A DNA stretch of 64,000 nt from Papaver somniferum. Taxonomy: Eukaryota > Streptophyta > Magnoliopsida > Ranunculales > Papaveraceae. Below, one piece after another: positions 22,707-34,741 of the stretch. A program made the position numbers and the translations under genes. The first letter of the stretch is position 1; every line of letters begins with the position of its first letter. Below the pieces are notes generated by a model. It was not told where the DNA came from. It ran no database searches and worked only from the letters and a program-made list of their open reading frames with translations. The DNA is taken from contig NC_039362.1 of NCBI RefSeq assembly GCF_003573695.1, positions 179,375,690 through 179,439,689 on the forward strand, given 5' to 3'.

Positions 22707-23129
22707 AAATATAGCAATAAAGAAGAAGAAAAACAACAAAAAGATCTAACCCACAACAAATTACCGGGCAACAAAACCAACAAATAGGAGCCGTGAGAAA
22801 CAAAACGAAGAAGAAATTAGTCCTTGGGATACTCTTAGTGAAGACACAGTTTTGTTGATATCGAATTATCTTCATTCATTGGATTACGTACATTTCCGTT
22901 CAGTCTGTAAAGAAAATCGACGAGTAATGCCTCCTACTACACAAAAGCAGGGATCCAACTCAACTGGATGTCTATACGGACCATACATATCTCCATGGCT
23001 GATGTTCCCTAGAGTTAACACCTTTAATTTCGTAGATCCAGTGCATGATAACGAGGCATACCTCATGAGTTTCTGCGAATCGCTACATGGTGCTACGATC
23101 CGTTATCAAAAGTATGGTTGGCTACTAAT
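22707..23129 (+). pseudogene. paralog A, part 2: F-box and start of second propeller
   Basis: This continues paralog A after the copia insertion. A linker rich in Lys/Gln is followed by an F-box (PWDTLSED...LHSLDYVHF...VCKENRR, about 22820-22930), then SPWLMFP and the start of a second KIB1-4 domain, ending at GWLL. At least one frameshift lies in the linker between 22720 and 22800. The last 14 bases (23116-23129) are the target duplication of the LINE that follows. The F-box would bind SKP1 in an SCF complex. Confidence 0.8.
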
Positions 23130-25169
23130 TTTCTTTTTTTTAATCGATCAAAAGGAAAAAGATTAAAATGTGCACAAGCCGTATACCGGCAATTACAACT
23201 TAAAAAGAGCGATAAAGCCCTGGAACAAAAACAGGAGCAAAATAAGAAAACTACAGAAACAGAAGCTTAAAGTACACAAGATGAAAATTCATCTTTGAAT
23301 ACCTAGAGTTAATGACTGAAATTGCGAACCCGCAATATTACATTTACGTAGTACTCTCATCGACCTCCTCTAAGATTAGTTCCTTATGGTTTTTCCTAAG
23401 GTCGCTAAACATTTCTTTTTGACCATTCTTTGAAGAGGGGAAACTTAAACCCCATAAAGAACCTGCATCCAAGAGTTTTACGGCTGAAATTTTATGAGGA
23501 TCGTTGAGAGATTTAGATATACCTTTCTTTTTGGAGCTTAACGTACCATTTGGGAAGAGGCCCGTTGCTTTAGACTTTAGGCTCGAGTTTGTGATGCATC
23601 CCAAACTTGGCGCAGTCGAATTCCGTTTTGAGATGCTAATCTTTGAATCTTCCTTTACTAAGGGAGCTGAAACAACCTCATTCTCGTCTTCAATTTCATG
23701 AAATCTGTTATACGTCTCAAAGCCAGGGGGAATGGAAGGGTCTGTAGACGAGCTGTTTGCTTCAAGCGACGGCTGGATTCTTGATTCACAACCCATCATA
23801 CTACCTTCCTTAACCTCTTCAAGCAATAAGGACTCTTTGTTTTCCATAGATCTTTTTATCTTTTTCCTAGTAGTCTTTTTTACAACAACAGTATCCTTAT
23901 GAATAGTACGAATAGCCCCTTTAACAGCATTGTCCAAAGAAGTGCTTGAGAAAATCTCAAGAGGCTTACTTACATCCATAGGCAATTCATTAGGCAGTTC
24001 ATTGATCGAACTATCATCCTCCATGTCCTTAAGAGCATGGAAAGCTTTAGATAGCTTGATTCCAACTTCCGCGTTAGCAACAGGAATTCTAGCATCCACC
24101 ACACGAATGGTATCAACAGTCACATCATCTTTAGGATCAGAAACACCACCAAATTTCTCCTCCTTGTCTGTATTTTTGCCTTTCTTTCTATATTTATTGC
24201 CTTCATCTACAATTTCCCCTTCCTCTGGCTTATTCTGATCCTTCCTACTAACCCTGCATTCAGATACAATGTGTCCTACAATCTTACAGTGCCCACAAAA
24301 TTTTGGAACCTTGGGGATTTTAATGTGTTGATAAAATCCTCCATACTTTGTGCCAATCCAAATTCTACCAGGGATTTCTTTAGCTAAATCGACTTCAACC
24401 ATCACACTTGCATAATAACCGATTTCACGCTTTAGAGTTGTCTCATCAACTTGAATTGGTATACCAATTGTTTTAGCAATGGATAGAATGATTTCCTCCT
24501 TCCAGTATTCAATACATAGACCTGGAAAATGAGCCCATACGAAAGCAGTGGAAGACTTTTGATTTTCAGGCTTGAAGTTTGGTTCCCATTCCCTAACCTT
24601 CAAAATCTGGTTCTCCACCTGCCGTAAACCACCACTCCAAATTCTATTCTGATCATCTTCATTATCAAGTTTGATGACAAAAAAGCCTTTCCCCATCGGA
24701 ATTAATTGAGAATTTCCTTTTAACTTCCATTGGTCTTTCAAAACCCTATCAGCAAGCTCTATTTTCAATTTCTGGAAATCTAACCTGCCTATAAGACTAA
24801 ACTTCCATTCATCCAAACTATTATCCAATAATTCATCAGGAATCATTATTGCAGTATCATCACCATATTTACTTGCCTCGGGAAGAGAAGAAAGGTCAAT
24901 CAAGGTTCCCATTCTTTTAGATTCTGAGTTATTAATTTTTGAGCTCTAAGATCCATAAATGGCAGAATTAACTACCATATTTGAAGAATTTAAAGAAAAA
25001 ACTAGCCACCCATCATCGATACTAGATCAATAAACAAAAATCTGGTTAGAAGTTACCTGATTTTAGTGAAGAAATTTAACCTAGATTTTAGTCACGCCGT
25101 TGAAAAATCGCCTCAAAGTCGCCCTCCACTTTCTCTCTCTATTTTCCACGTGAGTTAGTGGTCTATTCT
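23130..25169 (-). mobile_element. ORF1-only L1-type LINE in paralog A
   Basis: A 2,040-bp insertion flanked by a perfect 14-bp duplication (23116-23129 and 25170-25183, beginning GGTTGGCTACT). In minus orientation it has a 250-bp leader, a complete ORF1, about 210 bp of 3' UTR and an A-rich tail (the T-rich start on the plus strand). There is no endonuclease/RT ORF2. A 5'-truncated LINE would have kept ORF2 and lost ORF1; here the reverse is true, so this is an internally deleted or ORF1-only derivative that depended on another element's ORF2. Confidence 0.88.
23344..24912 (-). CDS. LINE ORF1 protein (DUF4283 plus zinc knuckle)
   Basis: An uninterrupted 522-codon frame. Residues about 30-180 match the DUF4283 fold found in plant LINE ORF1 proteins (FVIKL, RIWSGG, FVWAHFPGL). 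A CX2CX4HX4C knuckle follows at about 206-220 (CGHCKIVGHIVSEC), then a long charged Lys/Glu and Ser-rich tail. The protein would bind LINE RNA. It is intact from ATG to stop, unlike nearly all other coding in the window, so it is either recent or was kept. ORF2 is absent on its 3' side. Confidence 0.88.
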   Translation of the reverse strand: MGTLIDLSSLPEASKYGDDTAIMIPDELLDNSLDEWKFSLIGRLDFQKLKIELADRVLKDQWKLKGNSQLIPMGKGFFVIKLDNEDDQNRIWSGGLRQVENQILKVREWEPNFKPENQKSSTAFVWAHFPGLCIEYWKEEIILSIAKTIGIPIQVDETTLKREIGYYASVMVEVDLAKEIPGRIWIGTKYGGFYQHIKIPKVPKFCGHCKIVGHIVSECRVSRKDQNKPEEGEIVDEGNKYRKKGKNTDKEEKFGGVSDPKDDVTVDTIRVVDARIPVANAEVGIKLSKAFHALKDMEDDSSINELPNELPMDVSKPLEIFSSTSLDNAVKGAIRTIHKDTVVVKKTTRKKIKRSMENKESLLLEEVKEGSMMGCESRIQPSLEANSSSTDPSIPPGFETYNRFHEIEDENEVVSAPLVKEDSKISISKRNSTAPSLGCITNSSLKSKATGLFPNGTLSSKKKGISKSLNDPHKISAVKLLDAGSLWGLSFPSSKNGQKEMFSDLRKNHKELILEEVDESTT

Positions 25170-25990
25170 GGTTGGCTACTAATGTCGAAGAGAGAAAGAT
25201 ATTCTTTTACAATCCATTCACAAGAGAAATCATTGGACTTCCAGACTTGACAGATTTTTGTTATAGCCTTACCATCGTTTGTTTCGATTATTCACCCACT
25301 ACTTCTGACTGTATAGTTTTCGCCATTGATCAAACTCCTTTCGACCCTTCTATCTTGATGATAATGAGGGGTGATGATTGGGGTGCTTGCGGATTATTAC
25401 ATGACACAAATGTGGAGAAGAAACCCATGCTATTACACGGTACTTCTCCAATATCCTACAGAGGTGTTTTCTACTGCGCAGATTGTGATGGACCTCTAGG
25501 GGCTTATGACGTTTCGAAAGAAGTTTTCTGGAGTGTTCTCGCGACACCCAAGAAAATATTCAACAATGATATGCATCCAAATTTGTTGGTGGAGTGTGGA
25601 GGAGATCTTTTATTGGTCAAACTAGGATATCTTGGTGCGGCAGTCAGGATATTTAGATTGGATTTCTCTGAAATGAAATGGGTTAAAGTGGAAAGTTTGG
25701 GAAAGTAAATGTTGTTCATCAGCGAGACGTCGTGCTTGTCAGCTATCGCTCCGAATAGTCGGATGGAGAACACAGTATGTTTCCCTAGAGTATATTTGAA
25801 TGGAGAAGGCATTTTAATATATTCACTTGAAACAGGTAGTTATCACTCTTCTTCTGCGGAGAATTATCAACATTCTCTTAACAATTTTTATAAGACAGAG
25901 GGATGGCTTTCAAACTGCACATGGATTCAACCAAATTGGTTCAAGTCTACTGAACAAGAGCTCGACTGGCTCAAGATGATACCATACTGA
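25170..25990 (+). pseudogene. paralog A, part 3: C-terminal half of second propeller
   Basis: This resumes at the second copy of the LINE target duplication with the GWLLM block, then FYNPFTREIIGLPDL, a DMHPNLLVECGGDLLLVK block, LDFSEMKWVKVESLGK, and the C-terminal WLSNCTWIQPNW segment. One nonsense codon (TAA at 25706-25708) lies between GK and the next Met; in paralogs B and C this position is Tyr. It ends at TGA 25988-25990. The 3' flank (26017-26049) matches the flanks of paralogs B and C and lacks their Helitron. Confidence 0.88.
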
Positions 25991-26081
25991 TTGAAAGAAT
26001 TAGGCATAACTGTAGCTTAATTTCAAATGCTATTTGGATTGTTTATTAACTTATTTATTTTTGTTTAAAAATATCATTATG

Positions 26082-26308
26082 TGTTAGAAGCCAAAGTATG
26101 CATGAAGTTCACATGCATGATCATTACTTGGTGCATACACCAAGTAACTTCTATGTTTAGGACAGTCTCTGTATTTGGAATGATTTCTGTAATTAGCTTT
26201 TATTCCTTGTAAAAGATTATAACCAAAACACTATAAATATAAGATGATTCTTGCTCTTCTCAATATAACGAGAAAGAGAAAATATATCTGTTTTCATGAA
26301 ATTTGACA
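26082..26308 (+). repeat. 5' LTR of copia element 2
   Basis: 227 bp, beginning TGTTAGAAGCC and ending ATTTGACA. It contains a CTATAAATA box at about 26232. It carries a palindromic GCATGAAGTTCACATGCATG region near its start. Confidence 0.95.
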
Positions 26309-26320
26309 TGGTATCAGAGC
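26309..26320 (+). other. primer-binding site (tRNA-iMet type)
   Basis: TGGTATCAGAGC directly follows the 5' LTR. It is the standard plant copia complement to the 3' end of initiator tRNA-Met. Confidence 0.93.
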
Positions 26321-26416
26321 AGGTACGTTTCTTCAAAAACAAAAAAAAAAAATTCTTCTCACACGTTTTTTTTTCCTTTTCTCTTCTCCTTCCTTCTTGA
26401 TTCTCTTTCCTTCTCA

Positions 26417-29400
26417 TTGGTTGCATCACAACCACCATCTCCATCTAATGTACGAGGACCTAAGTTTGATGACTTTAGCTCAAGCTTAGACCCTTATGAT
26501 GTACCAGCGTCGGACAATCCGTCGACTGTGCTTTATTCCCCTGTGTTAACGGGTGATAGTTATCCCACATGGTCAAGGGGTATTGCTCGGGCTTTAAGAG
26601 CCAAGAACAAATACGGCTTTGTTGATGGTACAATAGCCAAACCGTTAGCTTCTGATGACAAACTTCCAGCTTGGATTCGTGCAAACAATCTGGTTTGTAT
26701 TTGGATTGCCAATTCCTGTGAAGCTGAGATAAAACGAAGCATCAGTTGGATAGAAAACGCTAGGGATATTTGGATTGATCTTGAGGATCGATTTTTTGAA
26801 ACAAATATGCCTCGAATCTTTGATTTAAAACGTCATATATCAACTCTCAAACAAGAAGATTCTAGTATATCTTCTTATTACACCAAGCTTAAAAGTCTAT
26901 GGGATGAAGTAGGCGCTCTTACACCAGTTGAACCTTGCACCTGCGGTAATGGAAAGCAAGTGCTTGAACAGCTCAACAGAGACAAAGCAATGGAGTTCTT
27001 ACAGGGACTTCATGACATATTTTCGGCCGTAAGAAGCAACATCCTTCTTATGTCTCCTTTTCCGACGCTTGCGAAGATTTACTCCCTTGTTCGTCAGGAA
27101 GAACAACAACAATTTATCAACGTTGCTGCTACACCCCAGATTGACAGCGCAGCCTTGTCTACCAGATTTGCACCTCGACCTTCCCCTTGGAGCAACACCA
27201 ATGGATCGAGCAGCAAGAAGCCGCGACCATCTTGTGATCATTGCCGAAAGATTGGTCACACAAAGAACCGTTGTTATCAACTGGTTGGTTACCCGAAGAA
27301 GCCAAGAGATGACACAAGCACGGGTTACACGGGAAACTCCAGCACAGGCTACACGGGAAACTCTGTCGCTCCAAGTAGCTACATGGCTGCTGCTCCACAG
27401 TTAACCCATGATCAATACAATCAACTTTTATCATTGCTCCAAACTGGTACTACGACAACAATTGCAAATCTTGCAGGTATGTCTTTTTTTACAAAACATT
27501 CTCTTTGGATTATAGATACAGGAGCATCTAATCATATTTGTTGTTCCTTGAAGCTTTTCTCATCTTACATTAAAACACCTTCACCCATCTCTGTTCAACT
27601 TCCCAATGGAAGTTCTCTATCCGCACTTCATGTGGGAACGGTTCACTTTTCTCCCACCTTAAAATTTACTAACGTGCTTCATGTACCTACTTGCAAATTC
27701 AACTTATTATCCGTAGGACAATTGGTTCGCTCTAAGCGCTATTCTGTAAAGTTTGAATCTAATCACTGCTACTTTCAGGACCTACAAACGAAGAAGCTGA
27801 TTGGTCAGGGTGATTACTACAATGGTCTATATTATCTTCGTGCTGTTACTGCTATATCTGTTTCGCTTCCGCAAAATTTTCATCTTTGGCATTGGAGATT
27901 AGGACATCCGTCCTCCCCTAGATTAGATTACTTATCGAAGAAATTTCCCTTTATTAGTTCAGACAAAGGCATTTGTGGGATTTGTCCACAGGAAAAACAA
28001 TCTCGTTTAAAGTTTCCTTCTCGTTGTAGTTCTAGTTCTAGGATTTTTGAATTAATCCACTGTGATATTTGGGGACCCTTTAGCGAACCAAGCATCACTG
28101 GGGATCGTTATTTTTTGTCTATTGTTGACGATTTTTCCCGTTGCACTTGGATATTTTTAATGAAGGTTAAATCTGAAACTTTTAAATACTTACAATATTT
28201 CATCTCTTATGTTCGTACTCAATATAATCATTCTATTCATACCCTCTCCTATGGATCGGGAGATGTTTTCTTACCTCAAATTCAAAAAATACGTTTTGAT
28301 AATGGAACTGAATTTCTCTCAAAATCCATGCAAGAGTTGTTCTTCCAACTTGGCATAGTGCACCAACGAATTTGTGTTGCCACACCCCAACAAAATGGAG
28401 TGGTCGAACGCAAGCATCGTCATCTTCTTGAGGTTGCTCGCTCTCTAAGATTTCATTCCCATCTACCTCTGAAATTTTGGGGTGAATGTGTGCTTACTGC
28501 CACCTTTTTAATAAATAAACTCCCAACTCCATTACTTGGTTACAAATCACCTCATGAAATTTTATTTGGATGTCCTCCAAACTATACCTCACTTCGTGTT
28601 TTTGGTTGTTTATGTTACGCCAAAAACACTAAGATCAAACATAAATTTGATGCTAGAGCACACCCTGGAATTTTTATTGGTTATCCCTACGGTCAAAAAG
28701 GATACCGCATATACGATATCGACGCCAAAACAATTTATGTTTCTAGGGACGTTGTCTTTCATGAATCTATTTTTCCATTCTCTACTTTGGTCGATTCAAG
28801 TTCCGATCCTAAAGATGACATGATCCAACATGATCCGGTTGTGATAATAAACCAACCCACCATCAAAACACCTCCTGTTGTTTTCGACTCCAAGATTTCA
28901 CTGGGCAGCAATCTACACGCTCCTGTTGATGCTGCTGCTGATGCTTCTGCCAATGACGCTGTCGACGCTACTGCTGATGTTTTTGTCCACGACGCTCCTG
29001 TAGATGCGGCTGTAGACGCTGCTGTAGATGCTGTTGTAGATGTTACTGCAGACGACGTTGCTGTAGACGTTGCTGTGGATGCCACTCCTGACGTTACTAC
29101 ACCTGATGCTGCTCGTTTGCCACCTCCTTCGTCTGCGATGCCGGAGCCAACTCCTGTACTACTTGAAAGACACCAACGGGTACGTTGTCCTCCCTCTTAC
29201 TTAAAAGACTATGCCTGTAATACGGGTACACCAACGGGTACGTTTTTTTCGAGCCTTTATACCCTTTGTCTCATTATTTGAAATTTGAGCAATTTTTTAC
29301 TGCTCATAAGCATTTCCTCTCAACTATTATCACTCAAAATGAACCTCACACCTTTCAAGAAGCCATGCAATCCCCAATATGGAAAAAGTCCATGGTTGCA

Positions 29401-30882
29401 GAAGTTACTGCTTTGAAAGAGAACGACACATGGTCTGAAGTTCCTCGTCCCCATAATAGATCTGTTATTGGATGTAAATGGATGTATCGTATCAAATATA
29501 AATCCGATGGAACAATTGAGCGTTATAAAGCTCGTCTGGTTGCCAAAGGTTATACTCAACTTGAAGGAGTCGATTACCATGACACTTTTGCACCAGTTGC
29601 AAAACTTGTCACTGTTCGTATGTTATTATCCATCGCCTCCATCAAAGGATGGTCTCTTCACCAACTTGACGTCAATAATGCCTTCCTTCAAGGTGATTTA
29701 AATGAAGAAATTTTTATGGAATTACCTCTCGGTTTTCAACGACAGGGGGAGAATCTAGTTTGTCGTTTACAAAAATCTATTTATGGCCTTAAACAAGCTT
29801 CTCGTCAGTGGTTTGAAAAATTTTCAACCACTCTCATTGCAGAAGGTTTTAAACAATCTGTAGCAGATTATTCTCTATTTTATTATCATAAAAATGCTAG
29901 CTCTATATATATTTTAGTATATGTAGATGATATTATTATAACAGGAAATGATCCTATATTGATTCAACACTTCAAAAAGGTTCTTGAAAAGAAATTCTCA
30001 ATCAAAGACTTAGGCAAGTTACAATACTTCTTAGGAATTGAAGTTTCTCGATCGCCGAAAGGCATTTTCTTATGTCAAAGAAAATATACTCTGGATATTC
30101 TCCAAGATGCAGGGCTAACAGGATCACGCCCATCATCATTTCCTCTGGAGCAAAATATCAAACTAACACCTACAGATGGAAAACTCCTAGATGATCCTTC
30201 ATCTTATCGTCGTTTGATTGGACGACTTCTTTATTTAACAGTCACTAGCCCTGACATAGTATATGCAGTAAATTATCTCAGTCAATTTATGCAAAAGCCT
30301 ACAAATACGCACATGGGTGCTGCCAATCGTATACTGCGATATTTAAAAGGTTCCATTGGTAAAGGAATTCTCTTGTCATCAAATAGTGATTTAATCTTAT
30401 CAGGATATACAGATTCAGATTGGGCAGGCTGTCCAACAACTCGTCGATCTACCACAGGATATGTTACCATGATGGGTAATAATCCTATATCTTGGAAAAG
30501 TAAAAAACAACTTACTGTGGCTCGATCATCTGCAGAAGCTGAATATCGAGCTTTAGCTAATCTTGCAAGTGAAGTTCAATGGCTCACTTATCTCATACAA
30601 GAATTTAAAATTAAGATTCCTAGACCAGTGAAAATACATTGTGATAACCAAGCTGCAATTCATATTGCAAATAATCCATTTTTTCACGAACGAACAAAAC
30701 ACACTGAAATAGATTGTCACTTTGTTCGTGAAAGAATTGTGTCAGGATTAATATTACCAACCTATGTCAAATCCAAAGATCAATTAGCAGACATCTTCAC
30801 AAAGGCATTAGGAGGAGAACATCATCAACGCATTGTCAGCAAGTTGGGCGTATACGATATATCTCATACGGCTCCAACTTGA
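26417..30882 (+). pseudogene. copia element 2 Gag-Pol, one frameshift, no in-frame start ATG
   Basis: Two frames, 26303-29281 and 29266-30882, cover one polyprotein. Order: Gag (PVLTGDSYPTW), CCHC knuckle (CDHCRKIGHTKNRC), protease DTGA, pre-integrase WHWRLGHP, integrase with DDFSRCTW, FDNGTEF and a later Glu, then RT with NNAFLQGDLNE and YVDD, and RNase H (DSDWAGC, AEAEYRAL, CDNQAA). The frame change is in a T7 run near 29240. No ATG precedes Gag in frame; TTG at 26417 is where a start might have been. An Ala/Asp/Val-rich repeat (about 28920-29115) separates integrase from RT. The element sits outside paralog A in its 3' flank. Confidence 0.9.
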
Positions 30883-30889
30883 GGGGGAG
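30881..30889 (+). other. polypurine tract of copia element 2
   Basis: GAGGGGGAG immediately before the 3' LTR at 30890, with the stop codon of the polyprotein just upstream. Confidence 0.9.
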
Positions 30890-31116
30890 TGTTAGAAGCC
30901 AACGTATGCATGAAGTTCACATGCATGATCATTACTTGGTGCATACACCAAGTAACTTCTATGTTTAGGACAGTCTCTGTATTTGGAATGGTTTCTGTAA
31001 TTAGCTTTTATTCCTTGTAAAAGATTGTAACCAAAACACTATAAATATAAGATGATTCTTGCTCTTCTCAATATAACGAGAAAGAGAAAATATATTTGTT
31101 TTCATGAAATTTGACA
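30890..31116 (+). repeat. 3' LTR of copia element 2
   Basis: 227 bp, about four differences from the 5' LTR by eye (about 98% identity), followed by the TTATG duplication. Confidence 0.95.
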
Positions 31117-32199
31117 TTATGGTTTACTTGATGCTAGCTACTTATTCATTTATTTTCCGTTCAAGTAGCATTATATTTACTTGCTTTGCTTGGCTGATTC
31201 TGATGCCGTTCTTTTTTATGTAGTTTAACAAATTACTAGAGTGCCCTACGTCGATTGCATATGTGACTAAAGTCCCCGGTAGATGGACTAATAGTTTCTA
31301 CACCTTAGGGACCTCCTCGTGTAATCGGTTCAACAATATGCATCTCGTCACTGTTTCATTTTGTTGGATGGTTGTCTGACCATGTCCGTTATAAATGTAC
31401 TCGTGTATATATTTCACCGCTCGGAGACTCGTACAGTACACACCTCCACCCTCATATGGCACTATGGCAGCGTTTGGGTTAGGTGTGGATTGTACGGGAA
31501 CACAGATATTAGTGTAGAGTCCTACGGCAGTAAACTACATACCCATCATCTCGCAATGAAGTTGCAGCCGCATATTGTCTCGGATAATGTTTGGTGCACC
31601 ACCCTCATTCATGCATAATGAACTTGGATAGTCAACTTCATGTGGCATAACAATGATAACACTCAGCTCACAACAAGAAACCAGTTAGAGCAATGGCATA
31701 CTTCACATCTAACGCATCAGAGTTTGGCGTCTACATCTACAGACAGCATAAAAAAATATGGCCTTCCTGAAGGACAGTTTTACAATAATACGCTTTCCAA
31801 CAGAAAACAATCATAAATGCAACGAACAATGAGGTCGATGATTCAAGATCCCCATTGTTAATTTAAATTTAAATCCTCTAATTTACCGATCCAAAAAAGA
31901 AGAAGTAAACCTATTCTTGGTCGTCACAAAATTGCGCTGGCCAAGAGGTCAATAATCCCTTTAGAATTCACATTGGCTGGGATATGAAATTTATTAAAAA
32001 ACTAAATAAACTAGTACTATATATGAATATTTTTTTTTAAATGATAATTGTATATATAATTTGAGTAAAAATTACTGGCCTCACATTGAAAGTTAGGCCA
32101 AAAACTTGAATTCTAGAGCATCTCGCCCCGGCCAATAAGATTTGAGAATTTTGAGATATTTTCGGTTATTTTGGCCAACGAAATGAATAAAAGAGTTAT
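31117..32199. other. flank of paralog A, no gene recognised
   Basis: The first bases continue the 3' flank of paralog A beyond the copia insertion. A plus-strand ORF of 85 codons at 31361-31618 shows no recognisable motif. The 5' end of the following Helitron may lie in here, but no convincing TC start was found. Confidence 0.35.
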
Positions 32200-34721
32200 A
32201 ATAGCTTCTCCCGATCGAGACCAAAACCAAAGCCCTAATTCTAATCTTTCTATTCTTTTACGTCTCCACCCCCATTGAGTTTATTCTCTTCCCTTTTCTG
32301 TATCTGTTCGCTTCGCTTTCTGTTATCACTCCCATTAAATCAAAACCCTAATTACTTTGTGTCTCATCAATGAACCCTAACCGTTTTGATTTCTGATTTT
32401 GCAGACGGTAATCAGTTAGCATGGAGATGGCTGCTGGAGTTTGTTTCTTTACGTGAGTTTCACTTCCTAATTATCTCATTCTGTGCTGATGATTGTTCAT
32501 TTTTAGTTTTAAACAACACGCTAATTTGGGTTGTTTTGATGCAAAATCGAGTGTTGTCCTCTTCATCTATTGAAGTCGCAACGCTTCTTCTGTTTTTGTA
32601 AGATTGCTGTGGAAACGTTCTTCATTTTTTAAGGTATTTCCTCCTCCTCTATTCTTTTTTTCCCCCTCAGTTTATCTTATCCTCGATAATGATTGGCTTT
32701 CAAGAATTAATTAATCAATTAGTATTTATTCCATGAACAAAATTCATTTTGGGGGAAAAATAACAGACCCTCATTATCTGTTTGTTGAAATTATTTATTC
32801 AAGTTCAATGTTGCAAATATGTGTTTGTACTGGTAATTATTTGGGTATGGGTCATTGATTTGACTACAAACATGAAAAAAGTTGTAAATGTAACTTGGAT
32901 ATTGGTCGTACCATTGGCCTACCCAACATCTATCAGTCACATCTGTTCTTGGTTCCCAATATCTATCCATCACATCTATTCTTGGTTGAGTTTTCTTATT
33001 AAATCGATTGTGTTAAAACTACCAGTGTATTCTTTTTGCTTTAAACCTCTTGCCTTAGAGGAGTTCCTACTAAGGATGCATGCTACTTAGTTACAGGCTT
33101 AAGTTTGTATTTTTAATGTTTGACTGTGATGACATGAATGTAGATGAGCCTTAAAAGATTTTTGTGATTATTTTTGCCTTTTTGGGATCATTGTTTGAGG
33201 TTGAAGATCAGTCGATTCTGATTTAGAAGCTTCTTGAAATATTAAGCATTATTTCCAAAGTTGGTTTGGCTTTGTACAAAGTAAAACTTATGTATCTCTT
33301 TACTTTTCTGAGTTGATGGATGACCTACTTATTTTTTGTTAAATCGACATTGCACTGGAAACTATATCAAAAGGTCAAGACCAAGTTCTGACATGGCTTC
33401 TTAGTTGCGTCAATATCCAGCATCAAGAAGATGCAAGGAATCTCATTGTCAAATGATTTAATCACCAGATATCCTAAAAGCATCTCATTGAAACATATTC
33501 TCTGTGCTAATGCGCTAATATATTCTGACTATATGCTAACAATATCTACCAGCTAACAGATTGGGGTATCGGTGGTTTGAATGGTGTACGAGGATCTCTT
33601 TTGGAGTTGAAGAATTCTCAAAAAAAAAATGAAGAGTTGGAACCATCTAAATTATTGACATGCTCTCTTTAACAGGTGACAAAAATGATAACATTTCAGG
33701 TTGAATTGAGTATCATTTCCTAAATCTCAAAACTAAACAAACTTCATGCTCATGCTTTATTTATCACTCGCTCAATTTAGGATATATTTCTTCCTCCTAT
33801 ACATTGCTGCACTCAAACTTTTTTGATGCTCATGCAATTAACTACATTGTTTCAAAATGCTGAAAAACCAATGTATTGGAGGGGTTTCGAGATGCAGGAG
33901 TCCCAAGTATTGAAGAGTTGCCTTCTCTGAGGTTAATTATTAAATTTGTATGGATAATTATTTTTGGTTTCCTATGAATACTATTTACAGTTGGTAGTCG
34001 TTAATTCATTCTAATATTAGTAAATGGTTAAATTTCTGAGTTCATTTTCTTAGGTACTTTGGAGAACTTCCAAGAATGTGTTGATCATGTAATGGAGGAC
34101 ACATTAAAAAGGTAATTAATTGTCCTCAAATCTTAACTAATTTGGAACCTTCTAGAGTGTGTTCTGCAATTACTTCTACTCTATATAATTTTCGAAAACA
34201 AATTTCGGGTTTCATGTGAACTAACAAATTATTCAATTGAATGGTAAGTTTTTATATATATTAGACACTTTTAATATTGGTTAGAATGGTGAGGTTTTAT
34301 ATAATGGTAAGGCTTTATGAACTGAAGTTTTAACCTGAGCATATGAGACACTTAGAATGGTAAGGTTTTATATATATTTAAAATATGGTATATGGATACA
34401 TCGTTTTAACCTGGGAAAAGTTTTTTTTTCCTTTCCATTACATTAGAGAAATCGGATCGGTTGCTAATCACATGCCAGGTATTACTAAACTCAACTCAAA
34501 AGAATCCTTGATCAAGCTGAAACAGGGTAAGGATGTGCTCTTCTTAATTTTACTGGACATAACCCTTCTAATTCTTTTTTAATCTTATGTTTTGTTGACT
34601 GAAAGGAATGCAATAAAATGGGATTAATTATTTGTGACATATCTTCTATTGAGTTACAAAAATGATTTTTTTTCTTTCAGATTGTGTAATTCGGTTTGAT
34701 CTCTGGGTGCTGTGCTAAGTT

Positions 34722-34741
34722 TATATATATATATATATATT
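34722..34741. repeat. TA dinucleotide microsatellite
   Basis: About ten TA units in the Helitron cargo. A 22-bp tandem duplication (AAATTTAAATTTATTA-GTTC) follows at about 34800-34845. Confidence 0.85.

Larger units (their letters stand above)
26082..31116 (+). mobile_element. Ty1/copia LTR retrotransposon 2, young
   Basis: A 5,035-bp element with two 227-bp LTRs that differ at about four sites, a perfect TTATG duplication (26077-26081, 31117-31121), a tRNA-iMet primer-binding site and a polypurine tract. It sits in the 3' flank of paralog A. Coding is complete in domain content but split by one frameshift. Confidence 0.95.

Noticed and set aside
31361..31618. 85-codon plus-strand ORF
   Set aside because: No motif, no promoter context, and composition like the surrounding flank.
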